NCBI RefSeq assembly: GCF_018129405.1
Contig: NZ_JAFCLP010000034.1
Span: forward strand, 1 to 51,621
DNA: 51,621 nt
Direction of reading: 5' to 3'
Origin: Bradyrhizobium iriomotense
Lineage (GTDB): Bacteria > Pseudomonadota > Alphaproteobacteria > Rhizobiales > Xanthobacteraceae
The position numbers were made by a program, and so were the translations under genes. Under the pieces are notes generated by a model. The model saw nothing but the letters and a program-made list of their open reading frames with translations. It had not been told where the DNA came from and did no database searches. Positions 33,400-43,004 of the stretch are shown here, one piece after another. Within the stretch, counting starts at the first letter, position 1, and each line of letters opens with the position of its first letter.

Positions 33400-34191
33400 A
33401 TGCCCTATCAGCTCATCGAATTTTCCGTCGAGGCCGGCATTGCGACGATCGCATTCAACCGCCCGGAACGGCGCAACGCCATGAGCGACGAGATGCGCTC
33501 CGAATTCGCAGGCGCGCTCGAAACCGTGTCCCGCGACAAAGCCATCAAGGCGCTGGTGCTGACGGGGCGCGGCAACGCCTTCTGCGCCGGCGGCGACATC
33601 AGCGGAATGAAGCGCCGGCTCGAGGCGCCGCAGGGGGAGGTCGCGTTCAACGGATGGAGCCGTCAGCAGGGCGTGCATCACGTGCAATCGCTGCTGCTGG
33701 GCTTGCCGAAGCCGACCATCGCGGCCGTCAACGGCGCCGCGGCGGGCCTCGGTGCCGACACCGCGCTCGCCTGCGACTTCGTCATGGCAACGGAACGATC
33801 GAAATTCACCTGGTCCTACGTCAAGCGCGGCTTGATCCCCGACGGCGGCGGCCTGTATTTCCTGCCGCGCCGGGTCGGGCTTCCCAGGGCAAAGGAGCTG
33901 ATCTTCACCGGGCGCGTCGTCGAGGCCGACGAAGCGCTCGCGCTCGGCATCGTCGATCGCAAGGTGGCCGCGACCGAACTGCTGTCGGCCGCGCAGGCCT
34001 GGGCGGCCGAACTGGCTCAGGGGTCGCCCACCGCGCTGGCGCTGAGCAAGAAGATCCTGAACGAGACGTTCGAGCATTCCGCGCACGATATCTTCAATCT
34101 CGGCAGCCAGGCGCAGGCCATCTGCTACACCAGCGCGGAGCATCGCGACGCCGTGACGGCGTTCCTCGCGCAATCCTCGTCGAAGGATTGA
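33400..34191 (+). CDS. Enoyl-CoA hydratase/isomerase (crotonase) family
   Basis: A 263-residue protein, MPYQLIEFSVEAGIATIAFN and on, with CGGAG before the ATG. Crotonase motifs are present: RPERRNAMSDEM, the oxyanion-hole blocks GNAFCAGGDISGM and VNGAAAGLGADTALACDF, and GLIPDGGGLYFLPRRVG. The second catalytic position is Asp (PDGG), as in PaaG-type isomerases, rather than the hydratase Glu, so isomerase or other crotonase chemistry is as likely as hydration. First gene of an operon: the acyl-CoA synthetase starts four bases after its stop. Confidence 0.92.
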   Translation: MPYQLIEFSVEAGIATIAFNRPERRNAMSDEMRSEFAGALETVSRDKAIKALVLTGRGNAFCAGGDISGMKRRLEAPQGEVAFNGWSRQQGVHHVQSLLLGLPKPTIAAVNGAAAGLGADTALACDFVMATERSKFTWSYVKRGLIPDGGGLYFLPRRVGLPRAKELIFTGRVVEADEALALGIVDRKVAATELLSAAQAWAAELAQGSPTALALSKKILNETFEHSAHDIFNLGSQAQAICYTSAEHRDAVTAFLAQSSSKD

Positions 34192-34194
34192 GCG

Positions 34195-36282
34195 ATGAAT
34201 GCGATCGAACGCCTGATCCGGCCACGCAGCATCGCGGTCATCGGCGCATCAGCGGACCCGAGCAAGACCTCGGGGCGACCGGTCTCCTATCTCCAGAAGC
34301 ACGGTTTTGCGGGTGCGATCTATCCCGTCAATCCCAAGGTCGGGGAGATCGGCGGTCTGACCTGCTACGCCGACGTCGCTTCGCTGCCTGATGTGCCCGA
34401 CGTCGGCATTGTCCTGCTCGGCGCGGAACGCGCCCACGTCGCGGTGCGCGAATTGTCCGAGCGCGGCACTGCGGCGGCGATCGTTCTCGCCAGCGGCTTC
34501 ACCGAAACGGGCGCGGAAGGCGTCGCGCGCCAGCAGCAGCTCATGCAGGCCGCCGGATCCATGCGCCTTCTCGGGCCGAACACGATCGGCCTCGTCAATC
34601 TCACCGACAATATCGTGCTGTCGGCATCCGGCGCGCTGGCGATGGATCATTTTCCGGCAGGCCCGATCGGGCTGGTCTCGCAAAGCGGAGGCATTCTCGG
34701 CGCCGTCTTATCGCGCGCTGCGGCGCGCGGGGTCGGGCTGTCCAAGCTGGTGTCGACCAGCAACGAAGCCGATCTCGAGCTCGCCGACTTCATCGACTTT
34801 CTCGCCGACGACAGCGCGACCACGGTCATTGCGCTCTACATCGAGGCGATCCGCAATCCTTCTCGCTTCCGCGAAGCGGCGCTCAAGGCACGACGCGCCG
34901 GCAAACCAATTGTCGCCTTCAAGATCGGGCGATCGGAGGCGGGGGCAAAGGCGGCCGTCTCGCACACGGGAGCGCTTGCGGGCTCCGACCGCATGTATGA
35001 CGCCCTGTTCAGGCAGCTCGGCGTGATCCGCGCGAAAACGTTCGAAGATCTGCTCGACATTCCCGCAGCTCTTTCGGCAGACCGCAAGCTTCGCGGCAGA
35101 CGCGTGGCGATCCTCACCTCGACCGGCGGCGCCGGCACGATCGTGTCCGACAGCCTGGGAATAGCAGGCTTCGCAACGCCCGCCCCCGATGCGGAGACGG
35201 CCGCGCAATTGCGCGCCTTGCAGTCGGGATCGCACGCCATGCTCGATCGCAATCCGATCGACGTGACCCTGGCCGGCTTGCGGCCGGATCTGCTGCGCGC
35301 CGCAATCCGCATCCTGCTCGCAAGTCTCTCCTACGACGCGCTGGCCGTCATTGCCGGCTCCTCAGCCGTGGGATCGCCGGCCCTGATGGCCGATGCCATC
35401 CACGACTGCCTGCCGCTCAGCGACAAGCCCGTCATCGCCTATGTGAGTCCCTACGCGCCCGAGGTGGTCTCCGTCCTCACCCGGCGCGGCGTCCCGGCCT
35501 ACACGTCTGCTGAAAGCTGCGCCGCTGCGCTCGACGGGCTTTTGCAGGCCGGACTGCCGGAACAGATCCAGACATCCGGCGCGATCGGAATGGCGGTCGA
35601 CATCAGCGATTTCCCGGCGGGATCGCTGGATGAGGCACAGGCCAAGGCGTTGTTCGCCCGCTTTGGTATTCCCGTCGCTGCCGAGAAGGTGGTCGCAACG
35701 CCTGAAGAAGCCGAACAGGCGGCGCGAGAGTTCGGCGGCCCCGTCGTGCTCAAGATTCTCTCGCGCGAGATCGCGCACAAGAGCGATGTCGGCGGCGTCG
35801 CAGTCAACCTGACGGCCGAGACGATTGGCGGCCGCCTGACGGAGATGGTTGACGAGGTCGCACTCAGGACCGGGAAGCGGCCGGGCCAATTCCTGGTTCA
35901 GCAGATGATTTCAGGCGGCGTCGAGATCATTCTCGGGATGCATCGCGATCCCCTGGGCGTGGCGATCCTCCTCGGAATGGGCGGCGTCGCCGCCGAACTG
36001 TTCAAGGACACGACGATGCGCCTGCTTCCGCCGGAAGGCGATCTCAGCCTGGCCGAGGCTCGCGCGATGGCGCGCGATCTCGTCACCTGGCCATTGCTGG
36101 ACGGTTTCCGTGGCCGGCCGAAATGCGATGTCGAAGCGCTCGCAGCAGCGGTCGTCGCTTTCTCGCACATGGTTGCGCAGCTCGGCGACCGTCTCGTCGA
36201 GGCCGAGATCAATCCGGTCTTCGTGCTGCCGGCCGGCCAGGGCGTGAAGGCGGCAGACGGATTGGTTGTTCTCAATGTCTGA
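34195..36282 (+). CDS. Acetate-CoA ligase (ADP-forming)-type acyl-CoA synthetase
   Basis: A 695-residue protein. The CoA-binding domain starts LIRPRSIAVIGASADPSKTSG (Rossmann-like), followed by succinyl-CoA-ligase-like domains with GLVSQSGGILGAVLSRAAARG and VSHTGALAGSDRMYDALFR, the conserved phospho-His motif. A C-terminal ATP-grasp domain has GGPVVLKILSREIAHKSDVG and EIILGMHRDPLGVAILLGMGG. It would activate a carboxylic acid to its CoA thioester with ADP and phosphate as products. It lies between the crotonase and the TctC-type binding protein, so one operon for uptake, activation and beta-oxidation-like breakdown of an organic acid. Confidence 0.93.
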   Translation: MNAIERLIRPRSIAVIGASADPSKTSGRPVSYLQKHGFAGAIYPVNPKVGEIGGLTCYADVASLPDVPDVGIVLLGAERAHVAVRELSERGTAAAIVLASGFTETGAEGVARQQQLMQAAGSMRLLGPNTIGLVNLTDNIVLSASGALAMDHFPAGPIGLVSQSGGILGAVLSRAAARGVGLSKLVSTSNEADLELADFIDFLADDSATTVIALYIEAIRNPSRFREAALKARRAGKPIVAFKIGRSEAGAKAAVSHTGALAGSDRMYDALFRQLGVIRAKTFEDLLDIPAALSADRKLRGRRVAILTSTGGAGTIVSDSLGIAGFATPAPDAETAAQLRALQSGSHAMLDRNPIDVTLAGLRPDLLRAAIRILLASLSYDALAVIAGSSAVGSPALMADAIHDCLPLSDKPVIAYVSPYAPEVVSVLTRRGVPAYTSAESCAAALDGLLQAGLPEQIQTSGAIGMAVDISDFPAGSLDEAQAKALFARFGIPVAAEKVVATPEEAEQAAREFGGPVVLKILSREIAHKSDVGGVAVNLTAETIGGRLTEMVDEVALRTGKRPGQFLVQQMISGGVEIILGMHRDPLGVAILLGMGGVAAELFKDTTMRLLPPEGDLSLAEARAMARDLVTWPLLDGFRGRPKCDVEALAAAVVAFSHMVAQLGDRLVEAEINPVFVLPAGQGVKAADGLVVLNV

Positions 36283-36358
36283 ACAAGATCGGATGGAGCT
36301 CCAGATGGCCTTTGGCGAAATCATCAATCACCACAGCGCGCGCGGGAAGGGTTATGCC

Positions 36359-37340
36359 GTGCGGCGCTGGCTGAACCTCACCATCCTCGCCTGCGCCGTC
36401 TTGCCAGTCGTCGCGGGGCTTGGAGTAGCGCCGGCGCGGGCCGAGTATCCCGACAAGATCATCAGGATCGTGGTGCCCTTCGCGGCCGGTGGCGGGACCG
36501 ATATCATCGCGCGAACGACAGCGCAGGAAATCCAGACGGACCTCGGCAAATCCGTCATCATCGAGAACAAGCCGGGCGCCGGGACCATCATCGGGACCCA
36601 GACGGTGGCGACGAGCGAGCCTGACGGCTATTCGCTGCTGATGGCGACCTTCGCGCACGCGGTCAACCCGAGCCTGTACAACAAGCTGCCGTTTGACCCG
36701 CACAAGGATTTTGCGGCGGTCTCGCTGATCGCGCGATCCTTCAATATCGTCGTCGTCAACCCCGCCTCCAAAATCAACTCGATCGCCGATTTGATCACTG
36801 AAGCCCGGGCCAATCCGGGCAAGCTCAATTTCGGGACATTCGGCACCGGCACCTCGGCCCATCTCGCCGGCGAGCTGTTCAATTCCATGGCGAAGGTCAA
36901 GATGACGGCGGTGCCCTACAAGGGCGCGGCGCCAGCGATCAGTGATCTCCTGGGCGGGCAGATCGACGTGATGTTCACCACCGTGGCCAGCGCGGCCTCG
37001 CTGGTGGGCTGCGGGTCAGCTCCGGGCGCTGGCCGTCACATCGGCCGAGCGTTCGCCAGCGTTTCCGCAATTGCCTGCTGTCGCCGAGGCCGGGGTGCCC
37101 GGCTACGCCGCCGAGTCCTGGTACGGATTGTACGCTCCGGCCAAGACGCCTGCTCCGGTGATTGCGCGCCTGAATCAGGCGGTCGCAAAGGCCGTCAAGT
37201 CCGGTGCTTTCAAGCAGCTCGAGGCCAACGAAGGCCTCATCATGGTTGGCAGCCCTCCGGAAGAGCTCGATCGCTACGTTCGGCAGGAGGAGGAACGCTG
37301 GCGCAAGCTGGTCAAGGACGCGAGCATCGAGGTGCAATAG
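36359..37340 (+). pseudogene. Tripartite tricarboxylate transporter binding protein (TctC/Bug), frameshifted
   Basis: The GTG at 36359 opens VRRWLNLTILACAVLPVVAG, a signal peptide cleaved before EYPDKIIRIVVPF. The binding fold runs through GTDIIARTTAQEIQTDLGKS, VIIENKPGAGTIIG and FNYLLM-like blocks to ASAASLV at 37006. There one extra G in a GGG run shifts the frame; the +1 frame continues AAGQLRALAVTSAERSPAFP then QLPAVAEAGVPGYAAESWYG through 37340. After correction the protein is full length (about 326 residues). TctC proteins bind carboxylates in the periplasm; no TctAB genes are nearby. The current frame instead runs to 37372 with nonsense. Confidence 0.88.
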
Positions 37341-37480
37341 CGGCGGGCGCGCCGCCCACGTGCAGTCATTGATCTGAAACAACGATAGCCCCCCGGCGAA
37401 AGTGCTAGGGTTGAGTCGCGGTTCACGACGCAGGGCCCCCGAGGCCTTAATCTCCGCGCGTGATGGAATCCGAGGGCTCA

Positions 37481-38146
37481 ATGGGACGACTGCTGAATAT
37501 AGTGACGCCACTGCATACCGCGACCAAGCGCGACTACATGGGTCGCATGAACGACGACAAGATCGGCTGCTCGCTGAAGGCGCGGGAATACGAGGCCGAT
37601 TACTGGGATGGCGACCGCCGCTTCGGCTATGGCGGCTACCGCTTCATCGAGGGGCGCTGGGCGCCGGTCGCCAAGGCGCTGATCGAGACCTACGGCCTGA
37701 AGGACGGGTCCAGCGTGCTCGACGTCGGCTGCGGCAAGGGTTTTCTGCTGTACGAAATGCAGAAGATCCTGCCGGGCCTGAAGGTCACGGGCTTCGATAT
37801 CTCAAAACACGGTCTTGCCAATTCGCACGAGCAGGTGAGGCCATATCTGTTCAACTATCGCGCCCAGGACGTCTATCCCTATGGCGACGACAGTTTCGAC
37901 CTCGTCATCTCGCTCGGCACCCTGCACAATCTCAGGCTCTATGAGCTCGACGCCGCACTCAAGGAGATCGAGCGGGTCGGCAAGAACAAGTACATCATGG
38001 TCGAGGGGTACCGGAACGTCGCCGAGCTGCACAACCTCGAATGCTGGGCGCTGACGGCGGAATCCATCCTGCACACCTCGGAATGGATCTGGCTGTACGG
38101 AAAGCTCGGCTACACCGGCGATTACGAATTCATCTATTTCGAGTGA
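37481..38146 (+). CDS. Class I SAM-dependent methyltransferase
   Basis: A 221-residue protein, MGRLLNIVTPLHTATKRDYM and on, with GAGGG five bases before the ATG. The Rossmann methyltransferase core is clear: SSVLDVGCGKGFLLYEMQK (motif I, SAM), VTGFDISKHGLANS (motif II), then DDSFDLVISLGTLHNLRLYE (motif IV). A distinctive YWDGDRRFGYGGYRF segment precedes motif I and is shared by methyltransferases that sit next to a zinc alcohol dehydrogenase. The dehydrogenase follows 13 bases after its stop, so the two are one transcript. Confidence 0.9.
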   Translation: MGRLLNIVTPLHTATKRDYMGRMNDDKIGCSLKAREYEADYWDGDRRFGYGGYRFIEGRWAPVAKALIETYGLKDGSSVLDVGCGKGFLLYEMQKILPGLKVTGFDISKHGLANSHEQVRPYLFNYRAQDVYPYGDDSFDLVISLGTLHNLRLYELDAALKEIERVGKNKYIMVEGYRNVAELHNLECWALTAESILHTSEWIWLYGKLGYTGDYEFIYFE

Positions 38147-38159
38147 CCGGGCGCGCCTC

Positions 38160-39203
38160 ATGGATATCAAGACTGCCAAGGCTGCGATTCTGGTCGAATC
38201 GGGCAAGCCGCTGATCGTCGACGAGTTCACCCTGCCTGACACGCTCGAGCACGGCCAGGTGCTTGCGCACGTGCACACCTCGAGCATCTGCGGCGCACAG
38301 ATCAACGAGATCGACGCCGTCAAGGGCGTCGACAAGTTCCTGCCGCACCTTTTGGGACACGAAGCGCTCGCGACCATCGTCGAAACCGGCCCCGGCGTCG
38401 TCTCGTGCAAGCAGGGCGACACCGTCGTCATGCACTGGCGGCCGGGCAAGGGCATCCAGTCCAACACGCCGGTCTATTCCTGGCGTGGCAAGCGCCTCAA
38501 TGCGGGCTGGGTCACCACCTTCAACGAATATGCCGTGGTGTCGGAAAACCGCGTCACGCCCGTGCCATCCTCGATCGATCGCACCAGTGCGCCGCTGCTC
38601 GGCTGCGCCGTGACGACCGCGCTCGGCGTCGTCAACAACGACGCGCAGATCGCCATCGGCGAAGCCGTCGTCGTGTTCGGCGTCGGCGGTGTCGGCCTGA
38701 ACATCGTGCAATTCGCCGCGATGGTCGGCGCTCACCCGGTCATTGCGATCGACCGCCTCGACAACAAGCTGGAGATGGCGAGGCAGTTCGGCGCCACCCA
38801 CACCATCAACTCCGACGCGGTGGAGGATGTCGCCGCCGCGGTTCGCGCCATCACGGGGACTGATGGACCCGACAAGGTCGTCGAGACTACCGGGGTCAGG
38901 AAACTGATCGAGATCGCCTACGAGGTCACCGCCAAGAAAGGCCGCTGCATCCTCGTCGGCGTTCCCCGCGAGAAGGTCGAGATCTACACGCTGCCCCTGC
39001 ACTTCGAGAAGGTGCTGAAGGGTTCCGAAGGGGGGCAATGCCAGCCGGCGCGCGATATCCCGCGTCTGGTTCGCCTCGACGAGGCCGGCAAGGTCAGTTA
39101 CCGCGGCATCGTCACCCACGAGTTCGCGCTCGACGACATCAACGACGCGCTGGACCTGATGCGCAGCGGCGAATCCGGGCGGATTCTTCTGAACGTCAGC
39201 TGA
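38160..39203 (+). CDS. Zinc-dependent alcohol dehydrogenase (MDR family)
   Basis: A 347-residue protein, MDIKTAKAAILVESGKPLIV and on. Catalytic zinc ligands are visible: Cys in SSICGAQ, His-Glu in LLGHEA and Cys in LLGCAVTTALG. The NAD-binding motif is VVVFGVGGVGLNIVQFAAM. The usual structural zinc lobe (four Cys) is absent, replaced by GDTVVMHWRPGKGIQSN, as in the AdhE-like class III relatives without that site. Coupled to the methyltransferase upstream. Substrate unknown; the last gene of the plus-strand block, convergent with the RidA gene. Confidence 0.92.
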   Translation: MDIKTAKAAILVESGKPLIVDEFTLPDTLEHGQVLAHVHTSSICGAQINEIDAVKGVDKFLPHLLGHEALATIVETGPGVVSCKQGDTVVMHWRPGKGIQSNTPVYSWRGKRLNAGWVTTFNEYAVVSENRVTPVPSSIDRTSAPLLGCAVTTALGVVNNDAQIAIGEAVVVFGVGGVGLNIVQFAAMVGAHPVIAIDRLDNKLEMARQFGATHTINSDAVEDVAAAVRAITGTDGPDKVVETTGVRKLIEIAYEVTAKKGRCILVGVPREKVEIYTLPLHFEKVLKGSEGGQCQPARDIPRLVRLDEAGKVSYRGIVTHEFALDDINDALDLMRSGESGRILLNVS

Positions 39204-39216
39204 GCGTTGCGGCCAG

Positions 39217-39645
39217 TCAGTCGTGGATGATCGCCGTTGCCTCGATCTCGACCCGTGCGGAGGCGGGCGTGAGGGCGCCGACCTGGACAAGCGTGCTCGC
39301 GGGGCGGACTTGATCGAAGGCTTCGGAATGGGCGCGGGCAATATGCGGGGCGTCTGCCAAGTCAATCACGTACACCACCGTGCGAACGACGTGCCGCATG
39401 TCCGCGCCGGTCCGGGCTAGCGCGTCGGCAATAATTGCCAGCGCGGCTTTCGCCTGCATATAGGCATCGCGCCCCAATTCCGGCGGGCGGGCCGTTGTGC
39501 CGGATACGAAGACCTGGTTTCCGACGCGGACGGCCCGCGAATATCCGTACGCGTCTTCAAATGCGTAACCGGACGAGAAGTTCTGTCTTGGCAAGCGGAG
39601 TTCTCCTGCACGGTTCGCGCACAAGGCCCCGAAGGGCATGGACAT
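39217..39645 (-). CDS. RidA/YjgF-family protein
   Basis: A 142-residue protein. RidA features are VFVSGTTARPPELGRDAYMQ, QAKAALAIIADALARTGADM, VVRTVVYVIDLADAP, and the substrate-binding strand RPASTLVQVGALTPASARVEIEATAI with the conserved Arg and Glu. RidA deaminates reactive enamines or imines; RutC-like relatives act on products of ring-opening flavin monooxygenases. It is the third gene of the lysR-LLM-ridA unit, 15 bases after the monooxygenase stop. A second start lies two codons in (39639). Confidence 0.92.
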   Translation of the reverse strand: MSMPFGALCANRAGELRLPRQNFSSGYAFEDAYGYSRAVRVGNQVFVSGTTARPPELGRDAYMQAKAALAIIADALARTGADMRHVVRTVVYVIDLADAPHIARAHSEAFDQVRPASTLVQVGALTPASARVEIEATAIIHD

Positions 39646-39660
39646 GCTTCGTCTCGCTAA

Positions 39661-40692
39661 TCACCGCCACCCCAGCGCCGGTGCCACATGCGTGAGAATC
39701 GCCTCGATCGCATGCGCGCAATAGGCAACGCCGAGCTGGTTCGGGATCGTGAGCAACAACGTATCCGCCTCGGCGATGGCCTCGTCCTGACGCAACTGCT
39801 CGACCAGCACATCCGGCTCCGCCGCATAGCTCCGCCCGAAGATCGCGCGCGTGCGCGGGTCGATGAAGCCGATCTGGTCCTCGCCGCCGCGCTCCCCACC
39901 GAAATAGGCGCGGTCGCGATCATCCATCAGCGCAAAAATGCTGCGGCTGACGGACACGCGCGGCTCGCGGCTGTGGCCGGCCTCCTTCCACGCCGCGCGA
40001 TAGGCGCGAATTTGTGCCGCCTGCTGCACGTGAAAGGCTTCGCCGGTCTCGTCGTTCTTCAACGTCGAGCTCTGCAGGTTCATGCCGAGCTTGGCGGCCC
40101 ACACCGCGGTGGCGTTCGAGCCGGCGCCCCACCAGATCCGTTCGCGCAGGCCTTGTGCATGCGGCTCGATGCGCAGGAGCCCCGGCGGATTGGGAAACAT
40201 TGGCTGCGGATTAGGCTCGGCAAAACCTTCGCCGCGCAAGAGGTCGAGGAAGACCTCGGCATGGCGCCGGCCCATGTCGGCATCGCTCTGGCCTTCGGCC
40301 GGCCGATAACCGAAATAGCGCCAGCCGTCGATCACCTGCTCGGGCGAGCCGCGGCTGATGCCGAGCTGCAGCCGTCCGCCGGCGATGAGGTCGGCGCTGC
40401 CGGCGTCCTCCACCATGTAGAGCGGGTTCTCGTAGCGCATGTCGATCACGGCCGTGCCGATCTCGATCCTGCTCGTCTTCGCGCCGACGGCCGCAAGCAG
40501 CGGGAAGGGCGAGGCCAGCTGCCGCGCGAAATGATGGACGCGGAAATAGGCGCCGTCCGCCCCTAACTGTTCGGCGGCGACCGCAAGCTCGATTGATTGC
40601 AGGAGCGTATCCGCCGCCGAGCGGGTCTGCGATTGCGGCGAGGGCGTCCAATGCCCGAAGGAGAGGAATCCGATCTTTTTCATGGGCGTCAT
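39661..40692 (-). CDS. LLM-class flavin-dependent monooxygenase (luciferase-like)
   Basis: A 343-residue protein, MTPMKKIGFLSFGHWTPSPQ and on. The bacterial-luciferase fold is recognised by QLGADGAYFRVHHFARQLASPF, IEIGTAVIDMRYENPLYMVE, DLIAGGRLQLGISRGSPEQV and a C-terminal SIFALMDDRDRAYFG block. These enzymes use reduced FMN and oxygen. The ATG overlaps the LysR stop (ATGA), so it is translationally coupled to the regulator. The flavin reductase at 43005 could supply FMNH2. Confidence 0.92.
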   Translation of the reverse strand: MTPMKKIGFLSFGHWTPSPQSQTRSAADTLLQSIELAVAAEQLGADGAYFRVHHFARQLASPFPLLAAVGAKTSRIEIGTAVIDMRYENPLYMVEDAGSADLIAGGRLQLGISRGSPEQVIDGWRYFGYRPAEGQSDADMGRRHAEVFLDLLRGEGFAEPNPQPMFPNPPGLLRIEPHAQGLRERIWWGAGSNATAVWAAKLGMNLQSSTLKNDETGEAFHVQQAAQIRAYRAAWKEAGHSREPRVSVSRSIFALMDDRDRAYFGGERGGEDQIGFIDPRTRAIFGRSYAAEPDVLVEQLRQDEAIAEADTLLLTIPNQLGVAYCAHAIEAILTHVAPALGWR

Positions 40693-41642
40693 TTAATGAT
40701 GGCGGGGACGGCGTCAACCGCCTGCGCCGGCAGTTGGGTATGCGACGATGCGACCGCAAAATGCCCGGCGCGCTCGACCAGCAGGTCCAGAAAACTTCGC
40801 GCACGCAGCGACATCCATTGCGTCTCCGGATAGACCGCATGCAGCGGCAGTGCGGCGATGGCGTAGTCAGGAAGCACATGCTCGAGCTCGCCGCTGCGAA
40901 GACCGTCCGCCGCGTTCCACTCGGGAAGGATGGCGATCCCGAGATGCTGCATCGTCGCCTCCTGCATCGCATCGGCATCGTCGACGTGAATGGGGCCGTT
41001 AATGGACGCGACGTGGCGGCCATGCTCGGATTCGAAGGCCCATTGGTGCGCCGGCGACATGCGCGAATAGACGATGCACTGGTGTGAGCTGAGATCGTCG
41101 GGCGTCCGCGGCAACGGGCGGCCGTGCAGATAGGTGGGTGTCGCGACCAGATAGCGCTGCACGGTGCCGAGCCGGCGCGCGACCAGCGTGCTCGCCTCCA
41201 GGTTTCCGATCCGCAGCGCCAGCTCGATGCCTTCTTCCACGAGGTTGACGAACCGCTCGCTGAAGCGGATGTCGACCCGCACTTCCGGATGGTGCCGCAC
41301 ATAGTCGGCGATCACGGGCATCATGTAGCGCCGTCCGAATGACGACGGCACGCCGATCCGGAGTGTGCCGCTGGGGCGTGGCGCCGACTGCTCGACGCTC
41401 GACCGCGCCATGTCAAAGCTGTCGAGGATCTGGCGCGCGAGATCGTAGATGCGGTGCGCCTCGGCCGTTGGCTTCAGCGTGCGCGTCGTGCGCGAGAACA
41501 GCTGCGTGCCGAACTCGCTCTCCAGCATCGCGATGCGCTTGCTGACGGCGGGCTGGCCGATGCCGAGCTCCCTGGCCGCCGCCGAGAAGCTGCCGCCCTC
41601 GAGGGTGCGAACGAAAGCGCGCAGGCAATCGATCCGGTCCAT
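40689..41642 (-). CDS. LysR-family transcriptional regulator
   Basis: A 317-residue protein. N-terminal winged helix: MDRIDCLRAFVRTLEGGSFSAAARELGIGQPAVSKRIAMLE, then LFSRTTRTLKPTAEA. Effector domain: GTLRIGVPSSFGRRYMMP, FSERFVNLVEEGIELALRIG, LGIAILPEWNAADGLRSG. It is divergent from the StyA-like gene with 105 bp between them, the classical LysR arrangement, and coupled to the LLM gene by a 4-base overlap. It most likely controls both directions. Confidence 0.95.
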   Translation of the reverse strand: MDRIDCLRAFVRTLEGGSFSAAARELGIGQPAVSKRIAMLESEFGTQLFSRTTRTLKPTAEAHRIYDLARQILDSFDMARSSVEQSAPRPSGTLRIGVPSSFGRRYMMPVIADYVRHHPEVRVDIRFSERFVNLVEEGIELALRIGNLEASTLVARRLGTVQRYLVATPTYLHGRPLPRTPDDLSSHQCIVYSRMSPAHQWAFESEHGRHVASINGPIHVDDADAMQEATMQHLGIAILPEWNAADGLRSGELEHVLPDYAIAALPLHAVYPETQWMSLRARSFLDLLVERAGHFAVASSHTQLPAQAVDAVPAIIK

Positions 41643-41647
41643 GATTC

Positions 41648-41662
41648 ATTCCGTTCTGGAAT
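41648..41662. promoter_or_regulatory. Probable LysR binding site
   Basis: ATTCC-GTTCT-GGAAT is a perfect inverted repeat in the divergent lysR/styA-like gap and obeys the T-N11-A form of LysR boxes. A second AT-rich half (CCCATATATTCC) follows at about 41672-41683. Confidence 0.55.
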
Positions 41663-41747
41663 AAATTATATCCCATATATTCCATAGTGCGCAATCCGGC
41701 GGGCCGCTAGGTTTCCCCCAACAAGCAGATCAGGGGAGGAGACCAAC

Positions 41748-42998
41748 GTGGCACGCCATATCGGAATTGTCGGCGCCGGAATCGCCGGCCTGCATCTCGC
41801 GCTCTATCTGCAAAAGCATGGCGTGGACGCGACCATTATCACCGACCGGCCGCCGGAGGAGTACCGCGGCATCCGGCTGCTCAACACCGTCGCGCATCAT
41901 CACGTGACGATCGCGCGCGAGGACTATCTCGGCGTCAACCACTGGACCGATCCGAAGGATCACTATTACTACCACGATCACGTCTTCAATTTTCCGCAGC
42001 CGCTGAGCTTTCGCGGTGACTTCTCGAAGCCGAGCCGCGCCGTCGATTACAGGCTCTATCTTCCCGCACTGATGCAGGATTTTACGAAGCGAGGCGGCAA
42101 GATCGAGTACAGGCGGATCGAGGAGCGCGACATCAGTCCGCTGGTTGCCCGTTTCGACCTGCTGGTCGTCTCGACCGGCAAGGGTCCGCTGGGCCAGCTC
42201 TTCACCTATCGTCCCGAGCACAGCCCCTATTCACAGCCGCAGCGCCGGCTGTGCGTCGGCCTCTACACCGGCGTGCACCAGCCCGATCCCATGAACGTCA
42301 CACTCTCGGTGTCGCCCGGCCATGGCGAGATGATCGTGATCCCCACCGTCACCTTCGGCGGCATCGCCAACGCGCTGCTGATGGAGAACGTACCGGGCGG
42401 CGACATGGAGGAACTGGCGACGCTCAGCTACGACGACAACCCGAAGCACTTCCTGAAGGTGCTGCTGGGCAAGCTGGAGAAGCATCACCCGACCACCTAT
42501 GACCGCATCGATACCGCGCGTTTCGATCTCGCGCAGCCGCAGGATCTTCTGCAGGGCGGCGTGGTCCCGACCGTGCGCAACACGGTGGTCGCGTTCGACG
42601 ACGGCAAATGCGCGATCGCGCTCGGCGACGTCCATGCCATCGTCGATCCCATGATGGGGCAGGGCGCCAATGTGGCCTCCTATGCGGCCTTCGTGCTCGG
42701 TGAGGAGATCGTCAGTTCCGACGCGTGTGATGCGCGCCTCTGCGAGAAGATCGACCTGAAGCGGCAGGACCGCGTGCTGGCGGCCTCGCGCTGGACCAAT
42801 GTGATGCTGCAGCCGCCGACCGAAGCGCTGGGCATGCTGATCGGCGCGATGAGCCAGAATCCGGCTTTGGCCAACGAATTCACCGAGAATTTCAACTACC
42901 CGGACCGGCAGTGGGACCGCATCTCCACGCCGCAGCGCATCCAGGCCTGGATTGAGCGCATGTCGGCGCCATCGCAGCCGGTCAGGGCCATTGCGTGA
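41748..42998 (+). CDS. StyA-like styrene/indole monooxygenase, oxygenase component
   Basis: A 416-residue protein from GTG 41748 with GGGGAGGAG at seven bases. The FAD-binding GxGxxG motif is at the N-terminus (HIGIVGAGIAGLHLALYLQ). The second FAD block is ALGDVHAIVDPMMGQGANVA near residue 300. The middle part matches the StyA/SmoA substrate-binding fold (DYRLYLPALMQDFTKRGGKIEYR, VVSTGKGPLGQLF). The family uses FADH2 supplied by a separate reductase to epoxidise styrene- or indole-like rings. The reductase gene follows six bases after its stop. Which ring it acts on cannot be told. Confidence 0.9.
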   Translation: MARHIGIVGAGIAGLHLALYLQKHGVDATIITDRPPEEYRGIRLLNTVAHHHVTIAREDYLGVNHWTDPKDHYYYHDHVFNFPQPLSFRGDFSKPSRAVDYRLYLPALMQDFTKRGGKIEYRRIEERDISPLVARFDLLVVSTGKGPLGQLFTYRPEHSPYSQPQRRLCVGLYTGVHQPDPMNVTLSVSPGHGEMIVIPTVTFGGIANALLMENVPGGDMEELATLSYDDNPKHFLKVLLGKLEKHHPTTYDRIDTARFDLAQPQDLLQGGVVPTVRNTVVAFDDGKCAIALGDVHAIVDPMMGQGANVASYAAFVLGEEIVSSDACDARLCEKIDLKRQDRVLAASRWTNVMLQPPTEALGMLIGAMSQNPALANEFTENFNYPDRQWDRISTPQRIQAWIERMSAPSQPVRAIA

Positions 42999-43004
42999 GG
43001 ATCG

